Source: JANQIO01 sp036351375 (GTDB lineage: Bacteria; Pseudomonadota; Gammaproteobacteria; Pseudomonadales; Halieaceae). Taken from it: 55,927 nucleotides of DNA. The stretch lies in the NCBI GenBank assembly GCA_036351375.1, contig JAZBOY010000032.1, positions 1 through 55,927 of the forward strand. The letters are read 5' to 3'. Positions 1 to 8,827 of the stretch are shown in pieces (position 1 is the first letter of the stretch; each line of letters starts with the position of its first letter). Made by a program: the position numbers and the translations under genes. The notes beneath the pieces were generated by a model that was given only the letters and a program-made list of their open reading frames with translations, searched no databases and had not been told where the DNA came from.

Positions 1-1
1 G

Positions 2-487
2 GACCTGGTGGTCAACAGCCTGACGTTCGTCACGGCCTTTTTTGTCACGGGTCGCATCGCCTCGCGGTTCGGTGTGGGCACCACACTGGCCTGTGTGCCG
101 ATGGTGATCTGCGCCGGTATGCTGATGCTGGCCGCGGCGCCGATGGTGGCGGTGGTGGTGGTTTTGCAGGTCGTACGTCGCGCCGGCAACTACGCCATCA
201 CGCGACCGGGCCGGGAGATGTTGTTTACCGCGGTGGACCGGGAGACCCGCTTCAAGGCCAAACCGGTGATCGACATCGTGGTATACCGCGGCGGCGACAC
301 CATCAACGCCTGGGCCTTTACCGGCCTCACCCAGGGCCTCGGCCTGGGCCTGGGCGCGGTGGCCATCGTGGGTGCGATCATCGCCGCCATCTGGGGCGCC
401 ACCGGGCTCTACCTGGGCAAGGTGTTCAGGGAGCAATCCGATGACGTGGCGACCACGCCCACGGCGTCAGAGGCCTCGACCAGCTAA
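2..487 (+). CDS. Nucleotide-exchange/MFS-like transporter, C-terminal part
   Basis: Only the last ~161 codons are present; the frame is open to the window edge, so the true start lies outside and the GTG at 8 is internal. Hydrophobic segments alternate with a conserved-looking loop (RRAGNYAITRPGREMLFT followed by RFKAKPVIDIVVYRGGD). That loop is typical of bacterial proteins related to the Npt/ATP-ADP translocase branch usually annotated as MFS or NTP/NDP exchange transporters. It is an inner-membrane carrier; the substrate cannot be told from this fragment. The C-terminus is a short polar Ser/Thr/Ala tail after the last membrane helix. The stop is 1 nt from the end of the convergent FAD dehydrogenase gene, leaving no room for a separate terminator. 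Confidence 0.7.
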   Translation, partial: DLVVNSLTFVTAFFVTGRIASRFGVGTTLACVPMVICAGMLMLAAAPMVAVVVVLQVVRRAGNYAITRPGREMLFTAVDRETRFKAKPVIDIVVYRGGDTINAWAFTGLTQGLGLGLGAVAIVGAIIAAIWGATGLYLGKVFREQSDDVATTPTASEASTS

Positions 488-488
488 C

Positions 489-2204
489 CTAGTCGGTCCA
501 GCCGCTGATGTGCTTGGCAGCCTGGTAGGCGAAGGTCATGGCAGGACCCAGGGTGGCCCCTGGGCCCGGGTAGGTCGGCAGCACCGGCGCGCTGCAGTTA
601 CCGATGGCATACAGGCCCTCAATCACTCCACCCTCTTCTCGAGTCACCTGGGCATCCTCGGTGACCACCATGCCGCCCTGGGTGCCGAAGTCACCCGGAT
701 CGACCCGCATGGCATAGAACGGTGCTTCCTCGATCGGCGCGAGGCAGGGATTGGGTTCTACCCGCGGGTCGCCGTAGTAGCGATCATAGAGTGCATCGCC
801 GCGCTGCAGGTCGAGGTCCTTACCGGTGCGGGCGTACTCGTTCATCTTGCGCACCGTGTTCTCCAGGCCATCCGGATCCACATCGATCCTGGCGGCCAGT
901 TCGCGCACGCTGTTGGCGCGGGCGATGAAGCCCGCGGATTCCCAGCTGGAGGGCAGCAGCCAGTCGGGGCGAAATTTGCTGTTGTACAGTGGGCCCACGA
1001 AATAAGTGGCACGGAAGCGCGCATCGAAAATCTGCCAGCTCGGCGCGCAAGGATAGTCATCGCTGTGCTTCTCGAACGTCTCCAGCTGGTACGCCATGTA
1101 GTTCTGGGACTCATTGCTGAAACGCTCCCCCGCCGGATTGACCACGATTGAGCCGGGGTAGGATTTCTCCATGATGCTGAGCCGCGGGATGGGCTCGCCA
1201 GGCACAGATATGGTGTTACACCACCAGGCGTTGTGCAGCATATGCATCTTCGCGCCGAGGCGCAGACCCTCGCTGATCGCATCACCGGTGTTGTCGTAGC
1301 TGCCGGCACTCCACCAGTGATTGGTGGGTTTGGGCAGGTACTTTTCGCGCATTTCCTGGTTGTGCTCAAAGCCACCGGCGGCGAGCACCACGCCCTTGCG
1401 GGCGCGAATGCGCAAACGCTGGCCGCGCTTCTCCACCTCTACGCCGATCACACGGCCGGTTTCGTCCGTGATCAGTTCACGCATGGGCGTTCGCAACCAA
1501 ACCGGGATATCGCGATCCATCAGCGACAGTCGCAGCCGCGCCACGCCGGCACAGCCACAGGTAAGCCGGCGTGCATAGCGGTCGCCAAACAGGCGCCAGC
1601 GAATGTCCAAAAGGTAGTCCAGGGCCAGCTTCCCGGCCGTCTTCCACCAGCCGGGCAGCTGGGCCATCAACAGCGCCGCCTCGACCTGGGTGATACCGAT
1701 CACCCCACCGAGATGCATCATCTGGTGCGAGCGGCGCAGGGTGATGGCGTGCTGGCCGAGCTGGTCGGCGTTGACCGGTTCCGGCTCCATGCTGCGATGG
1801 CCCGGCATGGCGCCTTCCTGATCTGAGTAGTAATCCGGGTAGTGCTCCAGCGTCACGTAGCGCACCTGGGTGCGCTCGTGCAGGAAGTCGATCATCTTGG
1901 GGCCATTGACCAGGTAGCAGTTCATCATCGCCTCGGGCACCTGGCCCTCGGGTGTAGTGTTGAGCAGGTAGGTCCTGGCCTTGTCGATGGAATCCTCGGC
2001 GCCGGCGGCTTTCGCGTAGCGATTGTTGGGGATCCACACCCCGCCGCCACTGATGGCGCTGGTACCACCGTACAGACCGGACTTCTCGATCACGAGGACT
2101 TCACCGGCACCCATTTCATGGGCACACAGCGCCGCCGTGAGACCACCGTTACCGGAGCCCACCACCAGCACATCGACACTTTTGTCCCAGGATTCCTCGC
2201 TCAC
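489..2204 (-). CDS. KstD-like FAD-dependent oxidoreductase (3-ketosteroid dehydrogenase family)
   Basis: A 571-residue cytoplasmic flavoprotein. A dinucleotide-binding Rossmann motif near residues 10-35 (VDVLVVGSGNGGLTAALCAH), a GGTSAISGGGVWIPNN substrate-loop motif and a C-terminal YPGPGATLGPAMTFAYQAAK motif match the FAD-binding_2/fumarate-reductase superfamily, in particular 3-ketosteroid delta-1-dehydrogenases. KstD enzymes insert a 1,2 double bond into ring A of 3-oxosteroids. Length is normal for the family. The start is GTG at 2202-2204, directly before SEESWDKSVDV. Substrate is an inference: many bacteria carry several paralogues with unknown substrates, and no steroid genes flank it here. 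It converges on the upstream transporter. Confidence 0.8.
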   Translation of the reverse strand: MSEESWDKSVDVLVVGSGNGGLTAALCAHEMGAGEVLVIEKSGLYGGTSAISGGGVWIPNNRYAKAAGAEDSIDKARTYLLNTTPEGQVPEAMMNCYLVNGPKMIDFLHERTQVRYVTLEHYPDYYSDQEGAMPGHRSMEPEPVNADQLGQHAITLRRSHQMMHLGGVIGITQVEAALLMAQLPGWWKTAGKLALDYLLDIRWRLFGDRYARRLTCGCAGVARLRLSLMDRDIPVWLRTPMRELITDETGRVIGVEVEKRGQRLRIRARKGVVLAAGGFEHNQEMREKYLPKPTNHWWSAGSYDNTGDAISEGLRLGAKMHMLHNAWWCNTISVPGEPIPRLSIMEKSYPGSIVVNPAGERFSNESQNYMAYQLETFEKHSDDYPCAPSWQIFDARFRATYFVGPLYNSKFRPDWLLPSSWESAGFIARANSVRELAARIDVDPDGLENTVRKMNEYARTGKDLDLQRGDALYDRYYGDPRVEPNPCLAPIEEAPFYAMRVDPGDFGTQGGMVVTEDAQVTREEGGVIEGLYAIGNCSAPVLPTYPGPGATLGPAMTFAYQAAKHISGWTD

Positions 2205-2340
2205 TTATCCGCCACTTTTGCCAAACCGCAGCTATAGTACTGTAATGACCGAGGCGCTCGAGGCCGGAACAATCCGTACCCGGCGCGTTTGTCGTAACAA
2301 GTTCAATAGTTTGGCCGTAGGCTCAGATAAGGAGAAGCAG

Positions 2341-2817
2341 ATGTCCTGGCAAACCAAGAAGACCCTCGCGGCGCTGGCGCTGGCAAGCGGATTAGGCGCA
2401 GCACCGGTTGCCCTGTCACACCTTGACTCGGAGCAGTTCCCGCAGTCCTACCGCCAATCCCTGTTCGCCATTCTCGGCGCCAACATGGGCCCGATGGCGG
2501 CCATGGTGAAGGGAGAGATTCCCTGGGATGACGAGCGCTTTGCAGGTTTTGCAGAGGATCTTGCCACCGCCACCACGCTGGATTTCGTCCGCGGCTTCCC
2601 CAAGGGCAGTGAGGGCGGCACCACACGCGCCAAGCCTGGCATCTGGGAAAACATGGAAGACTTCGAGAGCAAGCTCGAAGACCTGCGCAGTGCGGCAGAC
2701 GAGCTGGCAGCGGCCGCAAAAGGTGGCGACAAGAAAGCCATCATGATGGCCTTCCAGGAGACCGGCGGCACCTGCAAGGCCTGCCACGACGAGTACAAAT
2801 CCAAGGACTACTTATAG
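2341..2817 (+). CDS. Cytochrome c' (class II c-type cytochrome)
   Basis: A 158-residue exported protein. An N-terminal signal peptide (about residues 1-26: basic MSWQTKK, then an Ala/Leu-rich core) is followed by a helical domain and one C-terminal heme-binding motif CKACH (Cys145, Cys148, His149), the layout of the four-helix-bundle cytochrome c'/c-556 family. Such proteins are periplasmic, often bind NO or act as small electron carriers. I chose ATG 2341 because AAGGAG lies just upstream and the signal peptide begins there; the open frame extends further upstream without a signal-like start. It faces a cytochrome b561 gene, a pairing common for this family, suggesting that the b-type protein reduces or anchors it. 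Confidence 0.88.
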   Translation: MSWQTKKTLAALALASGLGAAPVALSHLDSEQFPQSYRQSLFAILGANMGPMAAMVKGEIPWDDERFAGFAEDLATATTLDFVRGFPKGSEGGTTRAKPGIWENMEDFESKLEDLRSAADELAAAAKGGDKKAIMMAFQETGGTCKACHDEYKSKDYL

Positions 2818-2818
2818 C

Positions 2819-2883
2819 GCGAACCGCGCGTTGCGCGGTAAGAGCCCTGAGCGATAGCGTGCCGCACCAAAGGTGCGGTTCGC
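2819..2883. repeat. Branched palindromic element between cytochrome c' and b561 genes
   Basis: An outer stem pairs GCGAACC (2819-2825) with GGTTCGC (2877-2883). Inside it sit two further hairpins: CCGCGC/GCGCGG (2824-2829 with 2833-2838, loop GTT) and CCGCACC/GGTGCGG (2862-2868 with 2872-2878, loop AAA). The inner arms partly overlap the outer stem, so alternative folds are possible. It begins right after the cytochrome c' stop and ends just before the convergent b561 stop, so it may serve both as a transcription end. There is no U-tract; a REP/BIME-like repeat is the alternative. Confidence 0.5.
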
Positions 2884-2887
2884 GGTA

Positions 2888-3550
2888 TCAGTACCAGGCA
2901 GTGACCTCGGGTTCTGGCGCAAAGTAGATCACCAGCGCCAGTGCGCCAGCGCACAGGGCCAATACCAGCGCGGCTCGCCACAGCGGGGCCGGTGCCTTTT
3001 CGCCGGAGCTACCCCCGTCCAGCATCGGCTGCAGCAGACGCTCTCCCCTCACCCACTGGTACCAGGCGATGGCTGCCACATGTAAACCCACAAAACCCAG
3101 GATCACCCAGTAAATCTGGTCGTGAATCTCGCTGAGCAGGTCGGTTGTGCTGCTGTCCAGGGCGTGACGCAAGGGGCCGTCGAATAGCAGCCCGTCGCTG
3201 TTGAACAGGCCGGTCACCGCCTGAACCAGCAACAAGGCCAACAGGGCCAGCACTGACCACCCACCGGCAGGATTGTGGCCGGGCGTATCCGCAGCAGCGC
3301 CGCGCCAGTACCTCGCCACAGCGGCGGGGGAGCGCACAAAATCGGCAAAGCGCGAATGGACGCTGCCGACGAACCCCCAAACGATGCGGAACACCACCAG
3401 CACCAGCATCGTGTAGCCGTTCCAGCGGTGCACTTCTATCCAGTCCTGGTTGTGGCTCAACCACGCCAGCGCCACCCCCACCACCAGCAGCCAGTGAAAC
3501 AGCCGGGTTGGCAGGTCCCAGGTGGAATGTCCGCTACCGTCAGAACTCAC
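2888..3550 (-). CDS. Cytochrome b561-family membrane protein
   Basis: A 220-residue inner-membrane protein. It starts with the family signature WDLPTRLFHWLL and has four to five membrane helices with candidate heme-ligand histidines in helix 1 (FHW), after helix 1 (VHRWNGY) and in a later helix (GLHVAAIAWYQW). This is the Ni/Fe-hydrogenase-type b-cytochrome/b561 fold, which passes electrons from the quinone pool to a periplasmic acceptor. The convergent cytochrome c' gene is the obvious candidate partner. The start is GTG at 3548-3550. A short C-terminal membrane segment ends in the periplasmic or cytoplasmic tail EPEVTAWY. Exact electron partner is inferred from context only. Confidence 0.85.
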   Translation of the reverse strand: MSSDGSGHSTWDLPTRLFHWLLVVGVALAWLSHNQDWIEVHRWNGYTMLVLVVFRIVWGFVGSVHSRFADFVRSPAAVARYWRGAAADTPGHNPAGGWSVLALLALLLVQAVTGLFNSDGLLFDGPLRHALDSSTTDLLSEIHDQIYWVILGFVGLHVAAIAWYQWVRGERLLQPMLDGGSSGEKAPAPLWRAALVLALCAGALALVIYFAPEPEVTAWY

Positions 3551-3578
3551 AGCAAAGAAAACTCACCGCAAAGAGCAT

Positions 3579-3596
3579 GGGCCGCGCTCGCGGCCC
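3579..3596 (-). terminator. Hairpin 3' of the DUF2860-like gene
   Basis: GGGCCGC (3579-3585) pairs with GCGGCCC (3590-3596) around a four-base loop. On the minus strand the hairpin follows the stop of the outer-membrane gene at 3606 and is followed by a moderately T-rich stretch. It is a weak intrinsic terminator candidate, since the T run is interrupted. Confidence 0.4.
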
Positions 3597-3605
3597 GCAG
3601 GAATA

Positions 3606-4625
3606 TCAGAAGGTGCGAAACAGTGACACGCTGAAAATACTTGCCTTGGTGTCGTTGAAGTCGATGTCGCTATCTTCTTCGCCGTAGGCGACCGTGATGC
3701 GCGGCATCCAGTTCTTCCAGCCAAAGGCGCCCGGGAACCAGATCGACGCAGAAGCGAACAGTGAATCGGCGTCGTTGACCTCATCGAAAATCGGGTTCAC
3801 CGCGTCGCCGTCCAGCTGCTGGTAAAACAGGTTGCCGACAAATCTGACACGCGGGCTGAAGTACACGTAACTGGCGCCCACCTCATAGCCGTCCTGAGCC
3901 ATGGCGTCACCGTCCAGGTCGCGATCGATGTAGGCCACCCGGGGACGCAGGAAGTGCCCACCACCGAGGTCCCAGAGGTAGCCCACTTCGGCGCGCATCA
4001 GGTCGCCTTCCCGATCCAGCAGTGCGCGATCAGCATCGCTCAGCCCGAGGCCTTCGCCACTGCGCTCCTCGTCAAGCTCACGTTCTGTCGCCGTGAGCTG
4101 AATCTCGAACTGGCTACCGAGTATCTTGTCCCAGGTGAGGCGCACACCGGTGCGAATACGCTCGGTTTCTTCACGATCCACGTTCAGCTGGTACGGATCT
4201 TCATACACCTCTGTGGCGATGCCTGCGGTGCGGATAAAGCCGGCCTGGAGACGCCCCAGGGAATCCGTGTCGTGACGCACCGAAAGGATGGTTGCCTGGT
4301 CAAACTGGACGAAATCCGAAAGGTCATTACCGACAAAGATTCGCGTTTTGCCGCTGTCGAAGGTGTAGCCTACGTTCAGCGCGCCCATTGGCAAGGTAAC
4401 GCTCTCATCATCCGGTGAACCGAATTCATCGATGCGGCTATCGCTGAGATCGACATCAACGCCCGTAACCTTGGCCAGGAAGTTGGATTCCACTGAGCCA
4501 GTGCCGACACCCAGGTTCACGAATCCGCCCCAGCCGGGCTCCGGCATGGCATCGAGGGCCATACCCTGCTGCGCCACACCTAGCGCCAGCGCCGCCGCAG
4601 ACGCTTTCAACATCTGTATGTTCAT
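3606..4625 (-). CDS. Outer-membrane beta-barrel protein, DUF2860-like
   Basis: A 339-residue protein with a signal peptide (residues 1-23, MNIQMLKASAAALALG then cleavage near GMALDA), alternating amphipathic strands throughout, and a terminal phenylalanine (SLFRTF), the usual C-terminal signal of outer-membrane barrels. Sequence flavour (WGGFVNLGVGTGSVESNF near the N-terminus, GYTFDSGKTRIFVGNDL) resembles the DUF2860 family, whose function is unknown. It is monocistronic, with its own upstream region shared with the divergent subtilase gene and a hairpin downstream. The family call is from memory of the pattern and is less certain than the barrel prediction. Confidence 0.65.
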   Translation of the reverse strand: MNIQMLKASAAALALGVAQQGMALDAMPEPGWGGFVNLGVGTGSVESNFLAKVTGVDVDLSDSRIDEFGSPDDESVTLPMGALNVGYTFDSGKTRIFVGNDLSDFVQFDQATILSVRHDTDSLGRLQAGFIRTAGIATEVYEDPYQLNVDREETERIRTGVRLTWDKILGSQFEIQLTATERELDEERSGEGLGLSDADRALLDREGDLMRAEVGYLWDLGGGHFLRPRVAYIDRDLDGDAMAQDGYEVGASYVYFSPRVRFVGNLFYQQLDGDAVNPIFDEVNDADSLFASASIWFPGAFGWKNWMPRITVAYGEEDSDIDFNDTKASIFSVSLFRTF

Positions 4626-4929
4626 TTCTTGACCACCCTTACTTGTCTATTCTCTTTGAGCCCGTGCGCACACGCTCACGGGTCAGAGTATACCGGTGCG
4701 CAGGGCAAATCAGCAGGCTTGTACAGTTTCCAGCGCCTGTGTGACAAAGCCATGACATGGATCAGCCGGTGTGCTTCGGTGGACGGCACCCGTTATCATT
4801 GAGAACGCTGAACTCTCCGGACGCGACCGTGTCAACCTGATACGGCCCTGTACGATTGAGACAGTACGCCAGACAGACGAATGGACTGACCGGGATGGGA
4901 TGCCCGGCGTCAAAAGGAATTCCTGGCCA
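4626..4929. other. Divergent intergenic region between barrel gene and subtilase
   Basis: This 304-base stretch separates two divergent genes. A small hairpin, CCCGTG (4661-4666) with CACGGG (4677-4682), lies in the leader of the leftward gene. A -10-like TATACT occurs on the minus strand at 4687-4692, with no convincing -35. AAGGA at 4914-4918 is the ribosome-binding site of the subtilase start at 4930. The frame of the subtilase is open upstream to 4771, but those codons do not look like coding sequence. I see no other gene. Confidence 0.5.
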
Positions 4930-7900
4930 ATGATGCAAAGACTTCTGCGCCTGCTCTTCACCGGTCTGCTGCCCCTGGCAGCGACAGGATGCCTGCATAT
5001 ACAGCTGGGCGGCGCCGTGGCGGAATCCACGGTGATAGTGACACCGCTGCGAGACCCCTCCAATACGATTCAGCAGCTGCAGATTCCCTCGCTGGAAGAG
5101 ACCCGGCAGGATGACGGCCCCGAGCGCTGGGATAGCCGCACCGATCTCGCCCGCTTTGTATTCCTCGGCAACGTGTTTGTCGATCGTTCACTGTATGAGG
5201 AAGATGAGTTGTACCTGGTGACAGTGAGCGGCGGCGTCGACCTGGACGCAGACTCTGACAACGCCCTCGACCAGGACGCTACCGCGATCACCGGTACCTG
5301 GCATGCCATTCTGTCCGGCGACCAGCTTAGTGCAGGCCGGGTAAGCCCGCTAACGGAGGCGGTCTATCGCTACCTTGAGTTCAACCTGGACTCACTGAGC
5401 GATTTCGAGGTACGCAGTGAAATGGACGTTCTCGCCGGGGCCATGGTGGGCGACGTCAATCGCTCCGGTGACGTCGACTACCAGGACGTGGTCGCCTGGC
5501 ACCGCCACTTTAACGAGAACACCTACCTGCGAGACCTCTCACCTGTGGATGAGCTGGCCTCCGCCATTCGCGCCAGCGCTTCCAGCTCCACACTGCGCGA
5601 GCTGAGCCTGGTGGTCGTGGGTCGGGACCCGGACAGCGCCGGCCCCTATACCGTCAGCGGCAACGTGCTGGTGCCGGCCACCACCCGTGTCGACAGCGAC
5701 GTGAACGATGTCAACAACGACATCGTGGTGGTGCGCAACAACAGCATCAGCCGGGCCCAGGCCATCATCAACCCGGTGGTGCTGGGTGGCTACGTCAACC
5801 GCCCCGGCCAGGGTGAGCCCGGCCGCAGTTCCGTGCTGGGAGATATAGATGACTACTTCCAGGTCGAGCTGCTGCAGGGGCAGGTGATTTCCCTGCTGAT
5901 CGCTGAGGACCCAGCCTTTAACGACCTCGACCTGTTCCTGTATGACAGCGCTGGCACCCTGATCGACGGCTCCCTGGATTTCACGGAACTGGAGCAGCTG
6001 ACAGTGCCTGAAGACGGCGAGTATTTTATTCGCGTCAACGCCTTCCTGGGCGCCTCCAACTACCAGCTGCGGGTGGGCATTGGTGAGCAAATCACCGCCA
6101 CCGGTCGTCGCTATCACCTGAGCGACGACTTTGTGCCCGGCCAGCTGATCGCCAGCTTTAACCAGCAGCGCAAGGTCAGCACGCTGTCGAGACGGGCACG
6201 CTTCACCGGCATGCGCATTCGCGGCGGCGGCCTGCGACGGGCCAATCTGCTGGAGATGCAGGCCGAACCGGGTGAATCGCGCCTGGCCGGGAAGCTACGC
6301 ACGCTGCGCAAAATGAAGCGTCTCAAACGTCGTGCCGAGGTCAAGGATGCAGGGCTCAATTATTACGTGCAGGCCACGGCAATTCCCGACGACCCCTTCT
6401 ACAACCAGCAGCGCTGGCACTACGAAATGATCAACCTGCCGCTGGCCTGGGAAGAACCGCTGCGGGGCGAAAACGTGATCGTCGCCGTGCTCGACACTGG
6501 CATCCGCCGCAACCACCCTGACTTTGCCGGGCAGCTGGTCAGCGGCTGGGACTTCTTTGATGACGACAGCAATCCTGAGGACCCGGGTGACGGTCAGGGC
6601 GGTGCCCCCAGCAGTTTCCACGGCACCCACGTCGCCGGCACCGTGGCTGCTGCCAGCAACAACGACCGCGGTGTTGCCGGGGTGGCCTGGAACGCGCAGG
6701 TCATGCCGATCCGGGTGTTGGGCCCGGGGGGCGGCACCAGCTTCGACGTGCTGCAGGGTGTGCGCTTCGCAGCGGGGCTCGAGAATGACTCCGGCACCCT
6801 ACCAGCACGACGTGCTGATGTCATCAACATGAGCCTGGCGGGCGGTGGCTTCTCCAGCTTCGACCAGGCTGTCTACGACGTGGTTTCCGAGTCCGGCGTG
6901 ATCATTGTCGCCGCCGCGGGCAACGACGCGACCTCACAGTTTGCCTACCCCGCCTCCTACGACGGCGTGATCTCGGTGAGCGCGGTCAATATCAACCGCG
7001 CCCGGGCCAGCTACTCGAACTTCGGCAGCCGTGTGGACGTGGCCGCACCCGGCGGCGACGGATTCACCAACGACGTCAACGGCGACGGCATTGCCGACCT
7101 GGTATTGAGCACCGCCGCAGACGACAGCACCGGTGTGATTCGCGATGTCTACGGCCTGCTGCAGGGCACGTCCATGGCCTCGCCTCACGTGGCCGGCGTT
7201 GCAGCGCTGATGAAAGCCATCTACCCGGCCCTGACCCACAGCGAATTCGAGAACCTGCTGGCCCTCGGCCTGATCACCGACGACCTGGGCTCCGCCGGCC
7301 GCGACAATACTTATGGCTGGGGCCTGATCAACGCCAACAAGGCAGTACTGGTGGCTGAGAGCCTCGCCGCCGGTGGCGATATCGCCAATCGCCCGACCAT
7401 CTCCACCAGCGTCACGGCACTTAACTTTGGCACCTTTGCCACCAGCCTGCCCCTAACCATCAGCAACGCCGGCACCGGTGAGCTGGTGATCGACCAGGTG
7501 GAAGTCGTCGGCCAGACGCCCTGGCTCTCCGTCACCCCCACGCAGGTCGACCCACAGACCGGCACCGGTAGCTACACGGTCAGCGTTGACCGGGAGCAGC
7601 TGGAGATCGGCTCCTACTCGGCCAACATCCGCATCACCAGCAACGACATCAACAACCGCGTACCCACTGTAGAAATCATCGTGCAGCAGCCCGACCCCAG
7701 CCTGCTGACCGGCGGCAATGCGGGCTTGCACTATGTTCTTCTCATCGACAGCATCACCGGCGCAGTCTTCCAGGAAGACGCGGTGCTCGCCGAAGATGGA
7801 ATCTATCCTTTCACGTTCACCGATGTACCCCCGGGCAACTACCAGATCATTGCGGGCAGCGATTCGGACAACGATTTCTTTATCTGTGATCCGGGCGAGG

Positions 7901-8091
7901 CCTGCGGCGCCTGGCCGGTACTGGACAGCCAGCTGCCGATCATCGAGATTTTCCAGAATATTACCGGCCTGCGGTTTTCCTCGACCTACAACACCGGCAT
8001 CATTTCCACCGAATCGACCTCACAGCCGGCACCGCAGCCGCTGCCGCCTCTGCGACGCAGCGCCTACCCCAGTGAGCGGCGCCCGCGCTGA
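4930..8091 (+). CDS. Large S8 subtilase lipoprotein with dockerin-like and PPC domains
   Basis: A 1053-residue exported protease. A lipoprotein signal (MMQRLLRLLF.. LAATGC) places the lipid-modified Cys at residue 21. A dockerin-like/EF-hand segment, VGDVNRSGDVDYQDVVAW, follows at about 174-196, then a PPC (prepeptidase C-terminal) domain at roughly 305-385. The subtilisin domain holds Asp522 (VAVLDTGI), His564 (HGTHVAG), Asn665 (AAAGND) and Ser748 (GTSMASPHVAG), so the triad and oxyanion residue are intact. Beyond it come an immunoglobulin-like/BACON-type module and a C-terminal beta-sandwich with a GNYQIIAGSDSDND calcium-like motif. I chose ATG 4930 because AAGGA sits 11 nt upstream and the lipoprotein signal begins there; a longer frame to 4771 adds no signal. 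It is likely an outer-membrane or surface peptidase feeding on proteins. Confidence 0.88.
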   Translation: MMQRLLRLLFTGLLPLAATGCLHIQLGGAVAESTVIVTPLRDPSNTIQQLQIPSLEETRQDDGPERWDSRTDLARFVFLGNVFVDRSLYEEDELYLVTVSGGVDLDADSDNALDQDATAITGTWHAILSGDQLSAGRVSPLTEAVYRYLEFNLDSLSDFEVRSEMDVLAGAMVGDVNRSGDVDYQDVVAWHRHFNENTYLRDLSPVDELASAIRASASSSTLRELSLVVVGRDPDSAGPYTVSGNVLVPATTRVDSDVNDVNNDIVVVRNNSISRAQAIINPVVLGGYVNRPGQGEPGRSSVLGDIDDYFQVELLQGQVISLLIAEDPAFNDLDLFLYDSAGTLIDGSLDFTELEQLTVPEDGEYFIRVNAFLGASNYQLRVGIGEQITATGRRYHLSDDFVPGQLIASFNQQRKVSTLSRRARFTGMRIRGGGLRRANLLEMQAEPGESRLAGKLRTLRKMKRLKRRAEVKDAGLNYYVQATAIPDDPFYNQQRWHYEMINLPLAWEEPLRGENVIVAVLDTGIRRNHPDFAGQLVSGWDFFDDDSNPEDPGDGQGGAPSSFHGTHVAGTVAAASNNDRGVAGVAWNAQVMPIRVLGPGGGTSFDVLQGVRFAAGLENDSGTLPARRADVINMSLAGGGFSSFDQAVYDVVSESGVIIVAAAGNDATSQFAYPASYDGVISVSAVNINRARASYSNFGSRVDVAAPGGDGFTNDVNGDGIADLVLSTAADDSTGVIRDVYGLLQGTSMASPHVAGVAALMKAIYPALTHSEFENLLALGLITDDLGSAGRDNTYGWGLINANKAVLVAESLAAGGDIANRPTISTSVTALNFGTFATSLPLTISNAGTGELVIDQVEVVGQTPWLSVTPTQVDPQTGTGSYTVSVDREQLEIGSYSANIRITSNDINNRVPTVEIIVQQPDPSLLTGGNAGLHYVLLIDSITGAVFQEDAVLAEDGIYPFTFTDVPPGNYQIIAGSDSDNDFFICDPGEACGAWPVLDSQLPIIEIFQNITGLRFSSTYNTGIISTESTSQPAPQPLPPLRRSAYPSERRPR

Positions 8092-8105
8092 GAACTCTCT
8101 GAAGC

Positions 8106-8813
8106 CTAACTGTCCAGTCGGGTGATGTTCGAAGCGGGTGGTTCGCAGAGGTAGTGCCAGCAGCCTTCGATCAACTGGGCCCGGTGCCGCGGCCCTTCCT
8201 GCTCCGCGTCACCGCTGATGTACCCGGCATCCCCCTCAAACATCACCTGAACCGGGTCCCGGCTCGCGGCGAACACCGGTAGCACGCGGTACGGATCGCG
8301 CGCTGCCATGCCGATCAGCGCATCTTCCGCCGACAGATAGCCGAGCAGCGCTCGCAGGGTCATGATGGTGGGGGGAAACATGGCCAGCTTGCCGGCCTCG
8401 TGGCGCTCGATCGCATCGCGCACTGAAATCCACTGGAAGTCATGGATCTCACCACCGTCGATGGCCACATCATCATCGCGTGCCGGCACGAGTGCCAGGT
8501 AGAACCAGGTGTAGAAGCGCTTCGGCTCCGCCTCCGGCGTGGTCCAGTGACTGATCTGCACCATGGTGTCCGGGTCCAGCACCAGGCCCGCCTCTTCCTG
8601 GGCCTCCCTGGCGGCGGCAATGCGCGCGGCGCGCTCTTCATCCTGGCCGCCCGCGTCCCAGTCTTCCGGGTCCAGGGCGCCACCGGGAAATACCCAGACA
8701 CCGCCGGCAAACAGCAGCGCCTTGTTGCGCTTGAGAAGCAGGACCTCAGGGCCACCGACCGCATCGCGGATCAGCACGACCGTGGCAGCGGTCCTGGGTT
8801 CAGGTGGGCTCAA
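8106..8813 (-). CDS. NUDIX hydrolase, NUDT7/NUDT19-like
   Basis: A 235-residue cytoplasmic hydrolase. The Nudix box is present but split: FPGGALDPEDWD at residues 42-53 and AREAQEEAGL at 68-77, with about 16 extra residues between the glycine and the REXXEE helix. This spacing is seen in the NUDT19/RP2p-like branch, which includes CoA diphosphatases. Enzymes of the family cleave nucleoside diphosphates linked to another group (NDP-X); the substrate here is not determined. The metal-binding Glu residues of REAQEEAG are intact. It lies 14 nt upstream of the next leftward gene's end, and 14 nt from the convergent subtilase stop, so it shares a leftward transcript with the 262-residue protein at 8828. 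Confidence 0.85.
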   Translation of the reverse strand: MSPPEPRTAATVVLIRDAVGGPEVLLLKRNKALLFAGGVWVFPGGALDPEDWDAGGQDEERAARIAAAREAQEEAGLVLDPDTMVQISHWTTPEAEPKRFYTWFYLALVPARDDDVAIDGGEIHDFQWISVRDAIERHEAGKLAMFPPTIMTLRALLGYLSAEDALIGMAARDPYRVLPVFAASRDPVQVMFEGDAGYISGDAEQEGPRHRAQLIEGCWHYLCEPPASNITRLDS

Positions 8814-8827
8814 GGGATGGCGGCTGG

